64,000 nt of DNA from Acidovorax sp. HDW3 (GTDB taxonomy: Bacteria > Pseudomonadota > Gammaproteobacteria > Burkholderiales > Burkholderiaceae_C). How positions within the stretch are numbered: the stretch's first letter is position 1; every line of letters starts with the position of its first letter. Position numbers and translations under genes: made by a program. The stretch lies in NCBI RefSeq assembly GCF_011303755.1, contig NZ_CP049885.1, forward strand, positions 646,001 to 710,000, in the 5' to 3' direction. This document shows positions 41,778 to 51,223 of this stretch, piece after piece. The notes under the pieces are model-generated. The model worked only from the letters and a program-made list of their open reading frames with translations. It did not search any database and was not told the origin of the DNA.

Positions 41778-42086
41778 ATGCGCGTGACGCACCCCCTGTG
41801 GCGTTATCGCCTGAACATCGCTTCACGCAGCCTGGCTGCAGCCTTGGGCGGTTACGCATTGGCAGCCGCCGTGGCTGCGGCGCTGTCACTGGTGCTGGCG
41901 CCCGCCATGGCACGGGTCGATGCCGTGCTCAGCGCCACCATGCTGGCCTGGTTTGCCTATGCCGCCGCCGCAGGCTGGGCGTTTTACGCGCGCAGCGCCT
42001 GGACGGCCTGGGCCGGTAACCTGCTGCCCGCGCTGGCCCTGGGCGCGCTGGCGCTGGTGCTGCGCAGCCCTGGAGCCGCCGCATGA
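41778..42086 (+). CDS. DUF3649 membrane protein (iron-uptake associated)
   Basis: 102 residues from the ATG at 41778; three hydrophobic segments (about 15-40, 50-67, 73-96) after a short basic N-terminus, RVTHPLWRYRLNIASRSLAAALGGY. This family is found next to PepSY and TonB-receptor genes and is often named iron transporter, without proven activity. Its stop overlaps the next gene by four bases. Confidence 0.75.
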   Translation: MRVTHPLWRYRLNIASRSLAAALGGYALAAAVAAALSLVLAPAMARVDAVLSATMLAWFAYAAAAGWAFYARSAWTAWAGNLLPALALGALALVLRSPGAAA

Positions 42087-43774
42087 CCCAGCCCGCCACC
42101 CCCGAGCGCGAGGGCCTGCGCCAGGCCATGGCCTGGCTGCACACCTGGTCGGGGCTGGTGCTGGGCTGGTTGATGTTTGCCATCTTCCTGACCGGCACCT
42201 TGAGCTTTTACCGCCAGGAAATCAGCCTGTGGATGCGGCCCGAGCTGCAGGCTGGCTATGGCCCAGGCCAGCCACCTTCTGCCCAGGCCTTGCTCGCCGC
42301 GCAGCGCGCTGCAGCGCAGTCCGCGCAATGGAGCCTGCGCCTGCCCGACGAACGCGACCCCACGCTCACGCTGCAAATGCGCCCCAGTGGCGAACAGCAG
42401 CGGCCACAGACCCTGCGCCTGCACCCGCAGACGGGCGAGGTGCTCACCTCGCGAGAAACCATGGGCGGCGACTTCTTCTACCGCTTCCACTTCGAGCTGC
42501 GCACCGCCCAGAACGGGCGCTGGGTGCTGCAGGGGCGCTGGGTGGTGGGCGTGGCCACGCTGCTGATGTTCATTGCGCTGCTGTCGGGCATCGTCACGCA
42601 CCGGCGCATCTTCAAGGACTTCTTCACCTTCCGGCCCGGCAAGAACGCCCAGCGCGCCTGGCTGGACGCGCACAACCTCAGTGGCGTTCTGGTGCTGCCC
42701 TTTTATCTGATGATCACCTTCAGCGGGCTGATGATTTTCCACGGCCTCTACCTGCCGGTGGGCATTGCCGCAGCCTACCCCGGCCCGAGCGACAACGACG
42801 CCGCCGCCTACTTCGCGCAGTTGCGCGGCGAACCAGGCGACTTGCGCCAGCGCACCGAACGCGGCACGCCCACGCAGCCGCTGGGCGGACTGGACCTGGC
42901 GCATTGGCTCGCGGCCTCCACGCAGCGCAGCAAGCACCCGATTGCCCTGCTCCAGGCCTACCGCAACCCGCAGGGCCAGCCCATGGTAGAAGCTGTGGTG
43001 ACCGACCGCACGCGCCTGCAATACCGCCCCGAGCGCTGGGTGTGGGACGTGCGCAGCGGCGAGCTGGCACACCACCTGAACCCCACAGGCCCTGCCGTGC
43101 GCACCTACGGCGTGCTGTACGGGCTGCACATGGCGCGCTTTGCCGGGCCAGGGCTGCGGGCCTTGCTGTTGCTGCTGGGCCTGCTGGGCTGCCTGATGAT
43201 TGCCACCGGCCTGGTGCTGTGGACCGTCAAGCGCGGCGCGCGGGCGCAGGCTGGTGCGCGCCGGGGCGCAACGCCCCCCACTGTCCCCGCCAACCGCCCC
43301 TGGGGCGGGCGCCTGGTGGCAGCCACCAACATGGCCGCGCTGGGCGGCCTGTCGCTGGCCTGCGCTGCCTACCTGGCGGCCAACCGGCTGCTGCCCACCC
43401 AGTGGCCCGACCGGCCCGACGCCGAGTTGGCCTGCTTCTTTGCCGCCTGGGGCCTGGCGCTGGCCTGGGCGCTGGCCAGCAACCTGCTGCGCCCCCACCG
43501 CTGGGGCTGGCCGGTGCTGATGGGCCTGGCAGGCGCACTGTGGGCGGCCTTGCCGCTGATCAGCGCCTTCACCACCCCAGCCCACCTGGGCCGCACGCTG
43601 GCGCAAGGCGCCTGGCCCTGGGCCCTGGCCGACCTGGCCTTTGCCTGCACGGGCCTGGTACTGCTGGCAGTGGCGTACAAGCTGCGACCGCGCCCTCAGC
43701 CTGCAACACAGCGCCCCGTTTGCACCACGGGCGCCGACCTGCCCCCTGCGCCCCACGCGGCATCCGGAGCCTGA
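42083..43774 (+). CDS. PepSY-associated inner-membrane protein, PiuB-type
   Basis: 563 residues. N-terminal helix HTWSGLVLGWLMFAIFLTGTLSFYRQEI, two further helices around residues 155-175 and 200-225 with a long periplasmic part carrying PepSY-like sequence, then GLHMARFAGPGLRALLLLLG and four more C-terminal helices. Paired His residues at helix ends suggest heme or metal redox function. Relatives are proposed to reduce ferric-siderophores after import. It is coupled to DUF3649 (ATGA) and followed by DUF3325 after four bases. Confidence 0.85.
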   Translation: MTQPATPEREGLRQAMAWLHTWSGLVLGWLMFAIFLTGTLSFYRQEISLWMRPELQAGYGPGQPPSAQALLAAQRAAAQSAQWSLRLPDERDPTLTLQMRPSGEQQRPQTLRLHPQTGEVLTSRETMGGDFFYRFHFELRTAQNGRWVLQGRWVVGVATLLMFIALLSGIVTHRRIFKDFFTFRPGKNAQRAWLDAHNLSGVLVLPFYLMITFSGLMIFHGLYLPVGIAAAYPGPSDNDAAAYFAQLRGEPGDLRQRTERGTPTQPLGGLDLAHWLAASTQRSKHPIALLQAYRNPQGQPMVEAVVTDRTRLQYRPERWVWDVRSGELAHHLNPTGPAVRTYGVLYGLHMARFAGPGLRALLLLLGLLGCLMIATGLVLWTVKRGARAQAGARRGATPPTVPANRPWGGRLVAATNMAALGGLSLACAAYLAANRLLPTQWPDRPDAELACFFAAWGLALAWALASNLLRPHRWGWPVLMGLAGALWAALPLISAFTTPAHLGRTLAQGAWPWALADLAFACTGLVLLAVAYKLRPRPQPATQRPVCTTGADLPPAPHAASGA

Positions 43775-43778
43775 ACCC

Positions 43779-44123
43779 ATGGATGCCGCGTTTCTGTTGT
43801 GCTTTGCGGGCTGGTGTGCCCTGGCCCTGGGCATGGATCGCCACCACCTCGACGTGTTTGGCTCCGACGCCAGTACCCGGCGCCTGGCCTCGCTGCGGGC
43901 CTGTGGCTGGCTGGTGTTGCTGCTGTCGCTGGCCCTGGCGCTGCAAGCACCGGGCGTGAACGCGCCGCCAGAGCCTGCCTCGCTGCGCGCGACGGCGTGG
44001 GCCGTGGTGTGCTCCCTGGCGGCGTTCTCGGTGGCGGCCTGCCTGAGCTGGTGGCCACGCCACGCCCCCACCCTGGCGCCCCTCGCGCTGACAGTGGGAC
44101 TGCTGCTACACGCCAGCCACTGA
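43779..44123 (+). CDS. DUF3325 membrane protein
   Basis: 114 residues from the ATG at 43779. Three or four hydrophobic segments; begins MDAAFLLCFAGWCALALGMDRHHLDVFG with a His pair, and has SLAAFSVAACLSWWPR. Such proteins accompany PepSY and TonB-receptor genes; biochemical role not known. It starts four bases after the PepSY gene and precedes the receptor gene by 91 bases. Confidence 0.75.
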   Translation: MDAAFLLCFAGWCALALGMDRHHLDVFGSDASTRRLASLRACGWLVLLLSLALALQAPGVNAPPEPASLRATAWAVVCSLAAFSVAACLSWWPRHAPTLAPLALTVGLLLHASH

Positions 44124-44214
44124 AGCCCCCCTTTCCCCTTGGCGCGCTGGCCGGTCACGGCACCGGCAGAGCCGCGCCATGCCGTCCTGATTTTTGAAGA
44201 GAGGAAAAAAAACC

Positions 44215-46359
44215 ATGCGATCTCCTTATGCCATTGCCTTGAACCCGCTGGCCGCCGCACTGCTGGCAGCCTTTGGCAGCGCCGGTGCGCTGGCCCAGAC
44301 GCCACCACAGACGCTGGGCGAAGTGACCGTGCAGTCCAGCGCGCAGCAGGACGGCTACTCCCCCGCCGCCAGCACCGCTGCCACCAAGGGCAGTGCCCCG
44401 CTGCGCGACATTCCCCAGGCCGTGAACGTGGTGCCGGGCCAGTTGCTGCGCGACCAGGGTGCGCGCTCCATGGAAGACGCCTTGCGCAACGTGCCCGGCG
44501 TGGCCATGAGCCATGGCGACGGCCAGCGCGACCAGGTGGTGATCCGGGGTTTCACCGCCATTGCCGACCAGTTTGTGGATGGCGTGCGCGACGATGCGCT
44601 GTACTTCCGCGACCTGGCCGACATCGAGCGCATTGAGGTGCTCAAAGGCCCGGCCGCCGTGCTCTATGGGCGCGGTTCTTCGGGCGGGCTGATCAACCGC
44701 GTGACCAAGAAGCCGCACTGGAACCGCAGCGGCGGCGAAGCCACGCTGTCGCTGGGCAGCCACGAACTGCGCCGTGCCACCGCCGACATGAACCTGGTGG
44801 TGAACGACAGCGCGGCCTTGCGCCTGAATGCCGCCATCGAGGACTCGGGCAGCTACCGCGACCAGCAATTCGTCCAGCGCCACAACCTGGCGCCGTCCCT
44901 GGCACTCAAGCTCGCCACCGACACGCAACTGCTGCTGCAATACACCCACGCCGCCGACAAGCGGCTCACCGACTTTGGCATTCCCGCGCTCAACGGCCGC
45001 CCGGTGAATGTGCCTGCGGGCACCTACTATGGTTCCTCCAACGCCGCCCAGGACGACACCACCACCAGCGGCAACCAGGCCTTCACCGCCACGCTGAACC
45101 ACCGCTTCAACGATGCCTGGTCAGTGCGCAACATCACGCGCTGGTACGACTACGAGCTCGACCGCTACAACACCCTGCCGGGCGGCACCACCGACCCCGC
45201 CACACGCACCGTGGGGCGCACGCGCGCATTCATCCTGCGCGACGAAAGCGGCCTGTTCAACCAGACCGACCTGACCTGGCGCAACCAGCTCGGTGGCCTG
45301 CGCCAGGAATGGCTCATGGGCATGGAGCTGGGCCAGCAGAAGAAGCGTTCCGAATCGGTTTCGGGCGGCGCCGACCGGGTGCCCCTGTTCAACCCCCAGG
45401 GCCGTCCGGCGCCCACCATTCCCGCTGCCAACTACAACGCCGACAACGCCATCCCCAGCCACACCACGCAGGACACCGCCGCCCTTTACTGGCAGAACCA
45501 GATCACCCTGGCCCCGCAGTGGAAGGCCCTGGTGGGCGTGCGCTACGACGTGTTCGACCAGGACACCCGCTTCGAGCGCAAGCTGGCCACGCTCGCGCGC
45601 ACCGACAAGAAGTTCAGCCCCCGCGTCGGCCTGGTATGGCAGCCCAGCGAGGCCGTGTCGTACTACGTGTCGTACAGCAAGTCCTTCCAGCCCTCGGCCG
45701 AATCGTTTGCGCTGAGCAGCAGCAACACCGACAACGCGCCGGAGATCACCGAGAACAAGGAAATCGGCGTCAAGCTGGATCTGATGGACGGCCAGCTCAA
45801 CCTCACGGGCGCGCTGTTCAACCTGGAGCGCAGCAACATCAAGAACACCGACCCCAGCAACCCCACCCGCCAGATCAATGTGGGCGTGCAGCGCACCAAC
45901 GGCCTGGAGCTCACCCTCAACGGCCGCCTGCCCGGGCGCTGGGATGTGAGCGCAGGCTACGCCTTTCTGGACGGGCGCATGGTCAAGTCGCTGGCGCGCG
46001 TGACCTCCATGCAATTGCCCACGCAATCGGTGGTGGTGCAGGGCAAGGTACCTGCCCTCACACCGCGCAACTCGGCATTCCTGTGGGCCATGAAGGACCT
46101 GGGCAATGGCCTGCGCATGGGCGGCGGCCTGCAGTACGTGGGCGCGCGCTTCACCTCGGTGAGCAACCTGGTCACGCTGCCCGCCTACACCACGCTGGAT
46201 GCGGCCTTGCAGTACACGCTGGGCGCCTGGGGCCTGGACGTGAACCTCAAGAACCTGACCAACCGCAAGTACTACGTGTCCAGCCACGGCAGCAACGACA
46301 ACCTGATCCTGCCCGGCTCGCCGCGCGCGCTGCAGGTCACGCTGCGACGCGAGTTCTGA
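44215..46359 (+). CDS. TonB-dependent siderophore receptor (catecholate/Fiu-like)
   Basis: Outer-membrane receptor for a ferric siderophore. 714 residues from the ATG at 44215 (GAGAGGA upstream), with a signal peptide ending near AGALAQ. Plug domain: LRDIPQAVNVVPGQLLRDQGARSMEDALRNVPGV, VVIRGF, DGVRDDALYFRDLADIERIEVLKGPAAVLYGRGSSGGLINRVTKKP. A 22-strand barrel follows and ends in a terminal Phe (LRREF). The plug resembles catecholate receptors of the Fiu type. The ligand is inferred; no siderophore synthesis genes are nearby. Confidence 0.9.
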   Translation: MRSPYAIALNPLAAALLAAFGSAGALAQTPPQTLGEVTVQSSAQQDGYSPAASTAATKGSAPLRDIPQAVNVVPGQLLRDQGARSMEDALRNVPGVAMSHGDGQRDQVVIRGFTAIADQFVDGVRDDALYFRDLADIERIEVLKGPAAVLYGRGSSGGLINRVTKKPHWNRSGGEATLSLGSHELRRATADMNLVVNDSAALRLNAAIEDSGSYRDQQFVQRHNLAPSLALKLATDTQLLLQYTHAADKRLTDFGIPALNGRPVNVPAGTYYGSSNAAQDDTTTSGNQAFTATLNHRFNDAWSVRNITRWYDYELDRYNTLPGGTTDPATRTVGRTRAFILRDESGLFNQTDLTWRNQLGGLRQEWLMGMELGQQKKRSESVSGGADRVPLFNPQGRPAPTIPAANYNADNAIPSHTTQDTAALYWQNQITLAPQWKALVGVRYDVFDQDTRFERKLATLARTDKKFSPRVGLVWQPSEAVSYYVSYSKSFQPSAESFALSSSNTDNAPEITENKEIGVKLDLMDGQLNLTGALFNLERSNIKNTDPSNPTRQINVGVQRTNGLELTLNGRLPGRWDVSAGYAFLDGRMVKSLARVTSMQLPTQSVVVQGKVPALTPRNSAFLWAMKDLGNGLRMGGGLQYVGARFTSVSNLVTLPAYTTLDAALQYTLGAWGLDVNLKNLTNRKYYVSSHGSNDNLILPGSPRALQVTLRREF

Positions 46360-46381
46360 GTCCGCCAGGCCATCAAGCAAC

Positions 46382-46400
46382 AATAATAATTCTCATTTAA
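46382..46400 (+). promoter_or_regulatory. Candidate Fur box
   Basis: AATAATAATTCTCATTTAA matches 12 of 19 positions of the Fur consensus and carries the common ATAATAATTCTCATT core. It lies downstream of the first receptor and upstream of the second PepSY gene, so it probably controls 46622-50978 in response to iron. The rest of 46401-46621 shows no gene. Confidence 0.6.
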
Positions 46401-46621
46401 AATGAAAATGAAAGCGCAAGCCAGGGTTCTGCACAGCAAAACGCCACGCACCACCGCCAGCGCACGCCTATCGACCAATTTCACGCGCCGCAGCGCGTCT
46501 GATTGCGAAAGGCGCTGGTGCACCCAAGCTTGCCCCCTTTCGCGTGGCCTTACCCCAGGCGCGCGTGCATGGGCTCGGTGGTGCCTGCGCCCGCAAGCAG
46601 GCGACACGGACGCCCCATGCC

Positions 46622-47788
46622 ATGCTTTCATCTGCTGCTCTGCGCCGCTGGAGCTGGGTCCACAAGTGGTCCAGCCTGGTGAGTACCGTGTTCATGCTGC
46701 TGCTGTGCCTCACCGGCCTGCCGCTGATTTTTCACCACGAAATCGGCCACCTGCTGGGCACGGAGGTGGAAGCCCCGGCCATGCCGGACAACACCCCGCG
46801 CGCGAGCCTGGATGCCGTGCTGGCCCAGGCACAGGCCTTGCACCCCGAACGCGTGGTGCAGTTTGTCTCGCAGGCTGCGGACGACGACAAGGTCTGGTTC
46901 GTCACCCTCACCCCCACGCCTGAGCCCACCAACGACTTCAAGTCCGTGGCCGTGGATGCACGCAGCACGGACATTCTCTCGCGCCGACCGGTCAACGAGG
47001 GCTTCATGTACGTGATGTTCCGCCTGCACGTGGATCTGTTTGCCGACCTGCCGGGCAAGCTGTTCCTGGGCCTGATGGGGCTGCTTCTGCTGGTGGCCAT
47101 CGTGACCGGCGCGGTGCTGTACGCCCCCTTCATGCGCCGTCTGGCCTTTGGCGAAGTGCGGCGCACACAGTCGCCCCGGCTGCGCTGGCTGGATCTGCAC
47201 AACATGTTGGGCATCATCACCCTGGTGTGGGCCCTGGTGGTGGGCGCCACGGGCATGGTCAACACCTGGGCCGATCTGCTCGTCAAGTACTGGCAGTACG
47301 ACCAGCTCGCCAGCCTGCTGGCGCCCTACAAGGGCCAGCCTACCGTGCCACTGGCCGAGCGCGCACCCATGCAGCGCGTGCTGGAGGTGGCGCAGGCCCA
47401 GACACCCGGCATGAAATTCGCCTTTATCGCCACGCCAGGCACCGCCTTCTCCAGCCCGCACCACAACACCGTGTTCCTGCGCGGCACCACGCCACTGACC
47501 TCGCGCCTGCTGCACCCCGTGCTGGTGGACGCGCGCAGCGCTCAGGTGAGCGCAGCCCCTGCACTTCCCTGGTACCTGACGGCGCTGCTGGTGTCCCAGC
47601 CGCTGCACTTTGGCGACTACGGCGGCATGCCCATGAAGATTCTGTGGGCGCTGCTGGACATCGCCACCATCGTGGTGCTGGGCAGCGGCCTGTACCTCTG
47701 GCTGCGCAAGGGGGCCGCGGCCACACGCAGCGCCCCGGCGGCCAGCACCGCCCTGCCCACCACGGCATCGCTGGAGGGGTACCCATGA
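46622..47788 (+). CDS. Second PepSY-associated inner-membrane protein
   Basis: 388 residues from the ATG at 46622; a GTG at 46544 would add 26 unlikely residues. Helices: WSSLVSTVFMLLLCLTGLPLIFHHEIGHLL (25-55), LPGKLFLGLMGLLLLVAIVTGAVLY (about 140-165), LDLHNMLGIITLVWALVVGATGMVNTWA (about 185-210), and one near the C-terminus. PepSY-like periplasmic parts lie between. Conserved His residues face helix ends (HKW, HHE, LHV, LHN). Probably another ferric-siderophore reductase. Overlaps the following small gene by four bases. Confidence 0.82.
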   Translation: MLSSAALRRWSWVHKWSSLVSTVFMLLLCLTGLPLIFHHEIGHLLGTEVEAPAMPDNTPRASLDAVLAQAQALHPERVVQFVSQAADDDKVWFVTLTPTPEPTNDFKSVAVDARSTDILSRRPVNEGFMYVMFRLHVDLFADLPGKLFLGLMGLLLLVAIVTGAVLYAPFMRRLAFGEVRRTQSPRLRWLDLHNMLGIITLVWALVVGATGMVNTWADLLVKYWQYDQLASLLAPYKGQPTVPLAERAPMQRVLEVAQAQTPGMKFAFIATPGTAFSSPHHNTVFLRGTTPLTSRLLHPVLVDARSAQVSAAPALPWYLTALLVSQPLHFGDYGGMPMKILWALLDIATIVVLGSGLYLWLRKGAAATRSAPAASTALPTTASLEGYP

Positions 47789-48015
47789 TGACCTCCCCCA
47801 CAGCACACCGCACCTGGCCAGGCCCCATCGCCATGGGCCTGCTCACGGCCACCGGACTGGCCACCGCCCTGGTGTCCGACACCTGGGGCGACTGGTGGTC
47901 CTGGGTGGGGCTGGGCGTGCCCACACTGGCCATGGCCTGGTTTTCCTGGCGGCCCGCTGCCCCAGCGCACTCACCGGCCCCAGCCAAGAAATCCTCAAGC
48001 AAAAAACCCCTCTAA
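47785..48015 (+). CDS. Small membrane protein coupled to the PepSY gene
   Basis: 76 residues, two hydrophobic segments (about 14-31 and 37-53) with Trp-rich SDTWGDWWSWVGLG between them, and a Lys/Ser tail. Starts inside the PepSY stop (ATGA). Not recognised as a named family. Its coupling suggests it works with the PepSY protein. Confidence 0.65.
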   Translation: MMTSPTAHRTWPGPIAMGLLTATGLATALVSDTWGDWWSWVGLGVPTLAMAWFSWRPAAPAHSPAPAKKSSSKKPL

Positions 48016-48060
48016 CGCCCTATGAGAAAGCGCGAGCAGCTCACTTTTTGATAGCAAATC
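48016..48060 (-). repeat. Dispersed repeat before the DUF4198 gene
   Basis: Begins directly after the stop codon of the small membrane protein. On the minus strand: TTTGCTATCAAAAAGTGAGC, TGCTCGCGCTTTCTCATAGG. Most similar to the copy inside miaA. Confidence 0.75.
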
Positions 48061-48104
48061 ATCTCTGTCCCTTGGCCCTTTGAAACACCGAAAGAAACCC
48101 AGCC

Positions 48105-48830
48105 ATGCCCATTCCCTCCCGCTTTGCCAGCCTTGCTGTTGCCCTGCTCACCCTGGGCACCACCGCCGCGCACGCCCACCAGGTGTGGATTGAAAACGCC
48201 GACGGCCAGGCCCGCCTGCACTTCGGCGAATTCCACATGAACCTGCGCGAGACCTCGCCAGGTTCGCTGGACAAGTTCCTCGCCGCCCCCACCCTGGAGC
48301 AGCGCAGCAGCGCCGGCAGCACGCAGTTGCCCAGCACGCTGGGCAAGGACGCCTTTGTGGCGAGCCCGCAGGCAGACGCCCAAACCCTGTTCGCCACCGC
48401 CCCCTACCCCGTGATCGACCGCAGCAAGCGCAATCTGCCCGCCATGCTGTGGGTGCCCGCTGCGCGCTGGGTGGCCCAGGCGGCCCAGGCGGTTGCCCCC
48501 CACGCCAAGGCGCTGGATCTGGTGCCCACGGGCAAGCCCGGCGAGTTCAAGGCGGTGTTCAACGGCGCGCCACTTTCTAAGGTGGTGGTGGAAATGGTGG
48601 CGCCCTCGGGCTGGTCGCTCAGCCAGCACAGCGGCGAGGACGGCACCGTGACCTTCGCCCTGCCCTGGAAGGGCCAGTACGTGGCCGAGGTCAAGCACAC
48701 CGACAAGACGCCTGGCGAAGCCCACGGCAAGCCCTATGCCGAGGCCAGCTACGTGACCACGCTGAGTTTTGTGCAGAAAGACGGCATGGCCTCGCCCGCC
48801 TTGCCCGAGCCACCCGCCAAGGGCCACTGA
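48105..48830 (+). CDS. DUF4198 periplasmic protein
   Basis: 241 residues with a signal peptide (ALLTLGTTAAHA, cleavage before HQVWIE). The mature protein begins with His, as in other DUF4198 proteins, and has GKPGEFKAVFNGAPLSKVVVEMVAPSGW and GQYVAEVKHTD, an Ig-like/carboxypeptidase-regulatory pattern. DUF4198 proteins are linked to metal uptake loci and TonB receptors; an N-terminal His after cleavage would suit metal binding. Function is not proven. Confidence 0.78.
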   Translation: MPIPSRFASLAVALLTLGTTAAHAHQVWIENADGQARLHFGEFHMNLRETSPGSLDKFLAAPTLEQRSSAGSTQLPSTLGKDAFVASPQADAQTLFATAPYPVIDRSKRNLPAMLWVPAARWVAQAAQAVAPHAKALDLVPTGKPGEFKAVFNGAPLSKVVVEMVAPSGWSLSQHSGEDGTVTFALPWKGQYVAEVKHTDKTPGEAHGKPYAEASYVTTLSFVQKDGMASPALPEPPAKGH

Positions 48831-48872
48831 TCGCGAGCTTCCTCCAATCCACTCTGAACACACTGAACCACC

Positions 48873-50978
48873 ATGCCAACGCTACGCACTCCTTTCACAC
48901 TGGCGCCGCTGGGAGCCGCCATCGCGCTCTTGCTTTCCCCTTCTGCCTGGGCCGAGCAGAGCACCGCTGCCGATGCGGCCCTTCCCACCGTGACGGTAAA
49001 GACCGCCTCCACACCCGACGGAGTGGTGACCCAGAACCAGACCCCCACCGTGGGCAAAAGCCCTGCCACCGTGCACGAAACACCGTTTTCCATGTCCGTC
49101 ATCCGCGTGGAACAAATGCGCGAAGCGGGTGCCAAGACGGTGGAAGACACCTTGCTCTATAGCGCAGGCGTCTATGCCGGGCGCTATGGCTTTGACACGC
49201 GGGGCGACTGGGCCGCAGTGCGCGGCCTGTCCCCGTCGATGTACCAGGACGGCCTGCGCAGCCTGTACGGCTACTACAACACCGTGCGCCCCGAGATCTT
49301 CACGCTGGAGAGTGTGGAAGTGCTCAAGGGCCCCTCTTCGTCCCTGTACGGCCAGGCCGAGCTGGGCGGCATCGTCAACGTGGTGAGCAAGCAGCCCCAG
49401 AAAACCCCGGCCAAGGAGATCGAGCTGCAACTGGGCTCGCACAGCCGCAGGCAACTGGCCGCCGACTTCACGGGGCCGCTGAACGCCGACCAGACCTTGC
49501 TCTACCGCCTGGTGGCCCTGGGCCGCAAGAGCAATACGCAGGTGGACTACGTCAACGACGATGCGCTGGCGCTGATGCCCTCCGTCACCTGGCAGCCCCA
49601 TGCCGACACGCGCGTCACGGCCACCTTCCTGCACCAGCAGAACGACACCAAGGTGTCCTCGCAGTTCCTGCCCTACCAGGGCACGCTCGGGGCGGCGCCA
49701 CTGGGCACCATCCCCAGCAACCGCTTCGCCGGAGAACCCAACTGGGACCGCTACGAGATGCGCAAGAACGAACTGAGCCTGGCCTGGGAGCAGCGCCTGG
49801 CGGCCTCGTGGAAACTGGCAGGTGCCTTGCGCAAGACCCAGTCCTCCAGCATCACGCGCGAGATCTACACCTCGGTCGGCCCCATCCCCACGGCAGCGGG
49901 CAACATTGCGCGCACCGTGCACGCGGCAGACCGCAAGACCGACGTGCTGGGCACCGACCTGCGCCTGGAAGGCACGCTGCAGGCCGGCCCCACCCGGCAC
50001 CAACTGGGCTTTGGCGTGGACCACCAGAACGCCCTGTGGGAGGAGTTCAACTACTTCAGCCAGTCGGGTGTGGGCAGCTTCAACCTGTACAACCCGGTGT
50101 ATGGGTCGGTGGGCTCGCTCGACCTGTCCCGTCTGCCCCTGGCCGACCGGCCGGACAACAAGATCGTGCAGACCGGCTTCTACGCCACAGACCACATCAC
50201 CTGGGGCCCCTGGATCGCCTCGGCCGCCGTGCGGCGTGACCAGGCGCGCAACGAGGTGCTCAACCTCTCGGCCCCCAATGCCGTGGTCAAGAACACGGCC
50301 ACCACCGGCCGCCTGGGCCTGATGTACCAGTTTGCTGCGGGCGTGGCGCCCTATGCCAGCATCTCCAACGCCTTCACGCCCAACCTGGGCACCGATGGCA
50401 CGGCCAGCGCCAGCTACCTCAAGCCCACCACCGGCACGCAAAAGGAAGTCGGCGTGAAGTACCTGGCCCCCAACGGCAAGACCTCTGCCGCCTTTGCGTG
50501 GTTCGACATCGAACAGAAAAACCGCGTGGTGGACGGCTCCACCCCTGGCGGCCGGGAACAGGTCGGTGCCGCCATCCAGGGCTGGGAGCTGGAAGCGCGC
50601 CACCGCATGGGCGCATGGGACCTGATGGCCAACTACACGCACATGGACGCCGTCAACGCCACCACCGGCAAGCGCCTGAGCGCCATCGCCGACAAGACCG
50701 CATCCGCCTGGGTCGAATACTATTTTGCAGGTGGTTGGCGCGTGGGCCTGGGTGGCCGCTACATCGGCACCCTCACGGGCAACGGTGGCGCCCCTGTGGT
50801 TCCTTCCGTGGCGCTGTACGACGCCATGGCCGGCTACGCCACTGGGGACTGGGATTTCCGGCTCAACATCAAGAACCTGGCGGACAAACAATACGTCTCA
50901 TGGTGTCGCGGCCCCAACCAGGATTGCGGATACGGCGAACGCCTGAGCGCATCGCTGACCGCACGCTACCGGTTCTGA
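48873..50978 (+). CDS. TonB-dependent siderophore receptor
   Basis: 701 residues with a signal peptide (ALLLSPSAWA). Plug domain: HETPFSMSVIRVEQMREAGAKTVEDTLLYSAGVYAG, RGLSPSMYQDGL, VEVLKGPSSSLYGQAELGGIVNVVSKQP. The barrel ends in ARYRF with terminal Phe. The plug is of the FpvA/FhuA-like hydroxamate or mixed-type receptor class, unlike the catecholate-like receptor 2.5 kb upstream. It ends the iron-uptake block. Confidence 0.9.
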   Translation: MPTLRTPFTLAPLGAAIALLLSPSAWAEQSTAADAALPTVTVKTASTPDGVVTQNQTPTVGKSPATVHETPFSMSVIRVEQMREAGAKTVEDTLLYSAGVYAGRYGFDTRGDWAAVRGLSPSMYQDGLRSLYGYYNTVRPEIFTLESVEVLKGPSSSLYGQAELGGIVNVVSKQPQKTPAKEIELQLGSHSRRQLAADFTGPLNADQTLLYRLVALGRKSNTQVDYVNDDALALMPSVTWQPHADTRVTATFLHQQNDTKVSSQFLPYQGTLGAAPLGTIPSNRFAGEPNWDRYEMRKNELSLAWEQRLAASWKLAGALRKTQSSSITREIYTSVGPIPTAAGNIARTVHAADRKTDVLGTDLRLEGTLQAGPTRHQLGFGVDHQNALWEEFNYFSQSGVGSFNLYNPVYGSVGSLDLSRLPLADRPDNKIVQTGFYATDHITWGPWIASAAVRRDQARNEVLNLSAPNAVVKNTATTGRLGLMYQFAAGVAPYASISNAFTPNLGTDGTASASYLKPTTGTQKEVGVKYLAPNGKTSAAFAWFDIEQKNRVVDGSTPGGREQVGAAIQGWELEARHRMGAWDLMANYTHMDAVNATTGKRLSAIADKTASAWVEYYFAGGWRVGLGGRYIGTLTGNGGAPVVPSVALYDAMAGYATGDWDFRLNIKNLADKQYVSWCRGPNQDCGYGERLSASLTARYRF

Positions 50979-51223
50979 CAGTGCCGTCTTGCCTGCAGAA
51001 ACGCGCAACCAGATTCAAGGCCAGCCTTTGCGTCCCAGCCCCATGCGGCCAAGCAGCCCGTCGCGCAGCACGAACTGGTGGTACAGCGCCGCTGTCGAGG
51101 GCAAAGAGATCGTAAGCATGCGCTGAGGCGTTACTGCCTAGGCATTTGTCCCAGTTTCGGCGCCTTGTGCTGGGGGCATAGGATGCAGTGCCGCATTTCC
51201 TTCCCCCCAGACCGCCGCCGCGC

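Noticed and set aside
51015-51119. A 34-codon minus-strand frame ending in LLGRMGLGRKGWP, possibly a gene remnant
   Set aside because: Too short, no ribosome binding site, and no family could be named. It may be the tail of a lost gene but there is no support.
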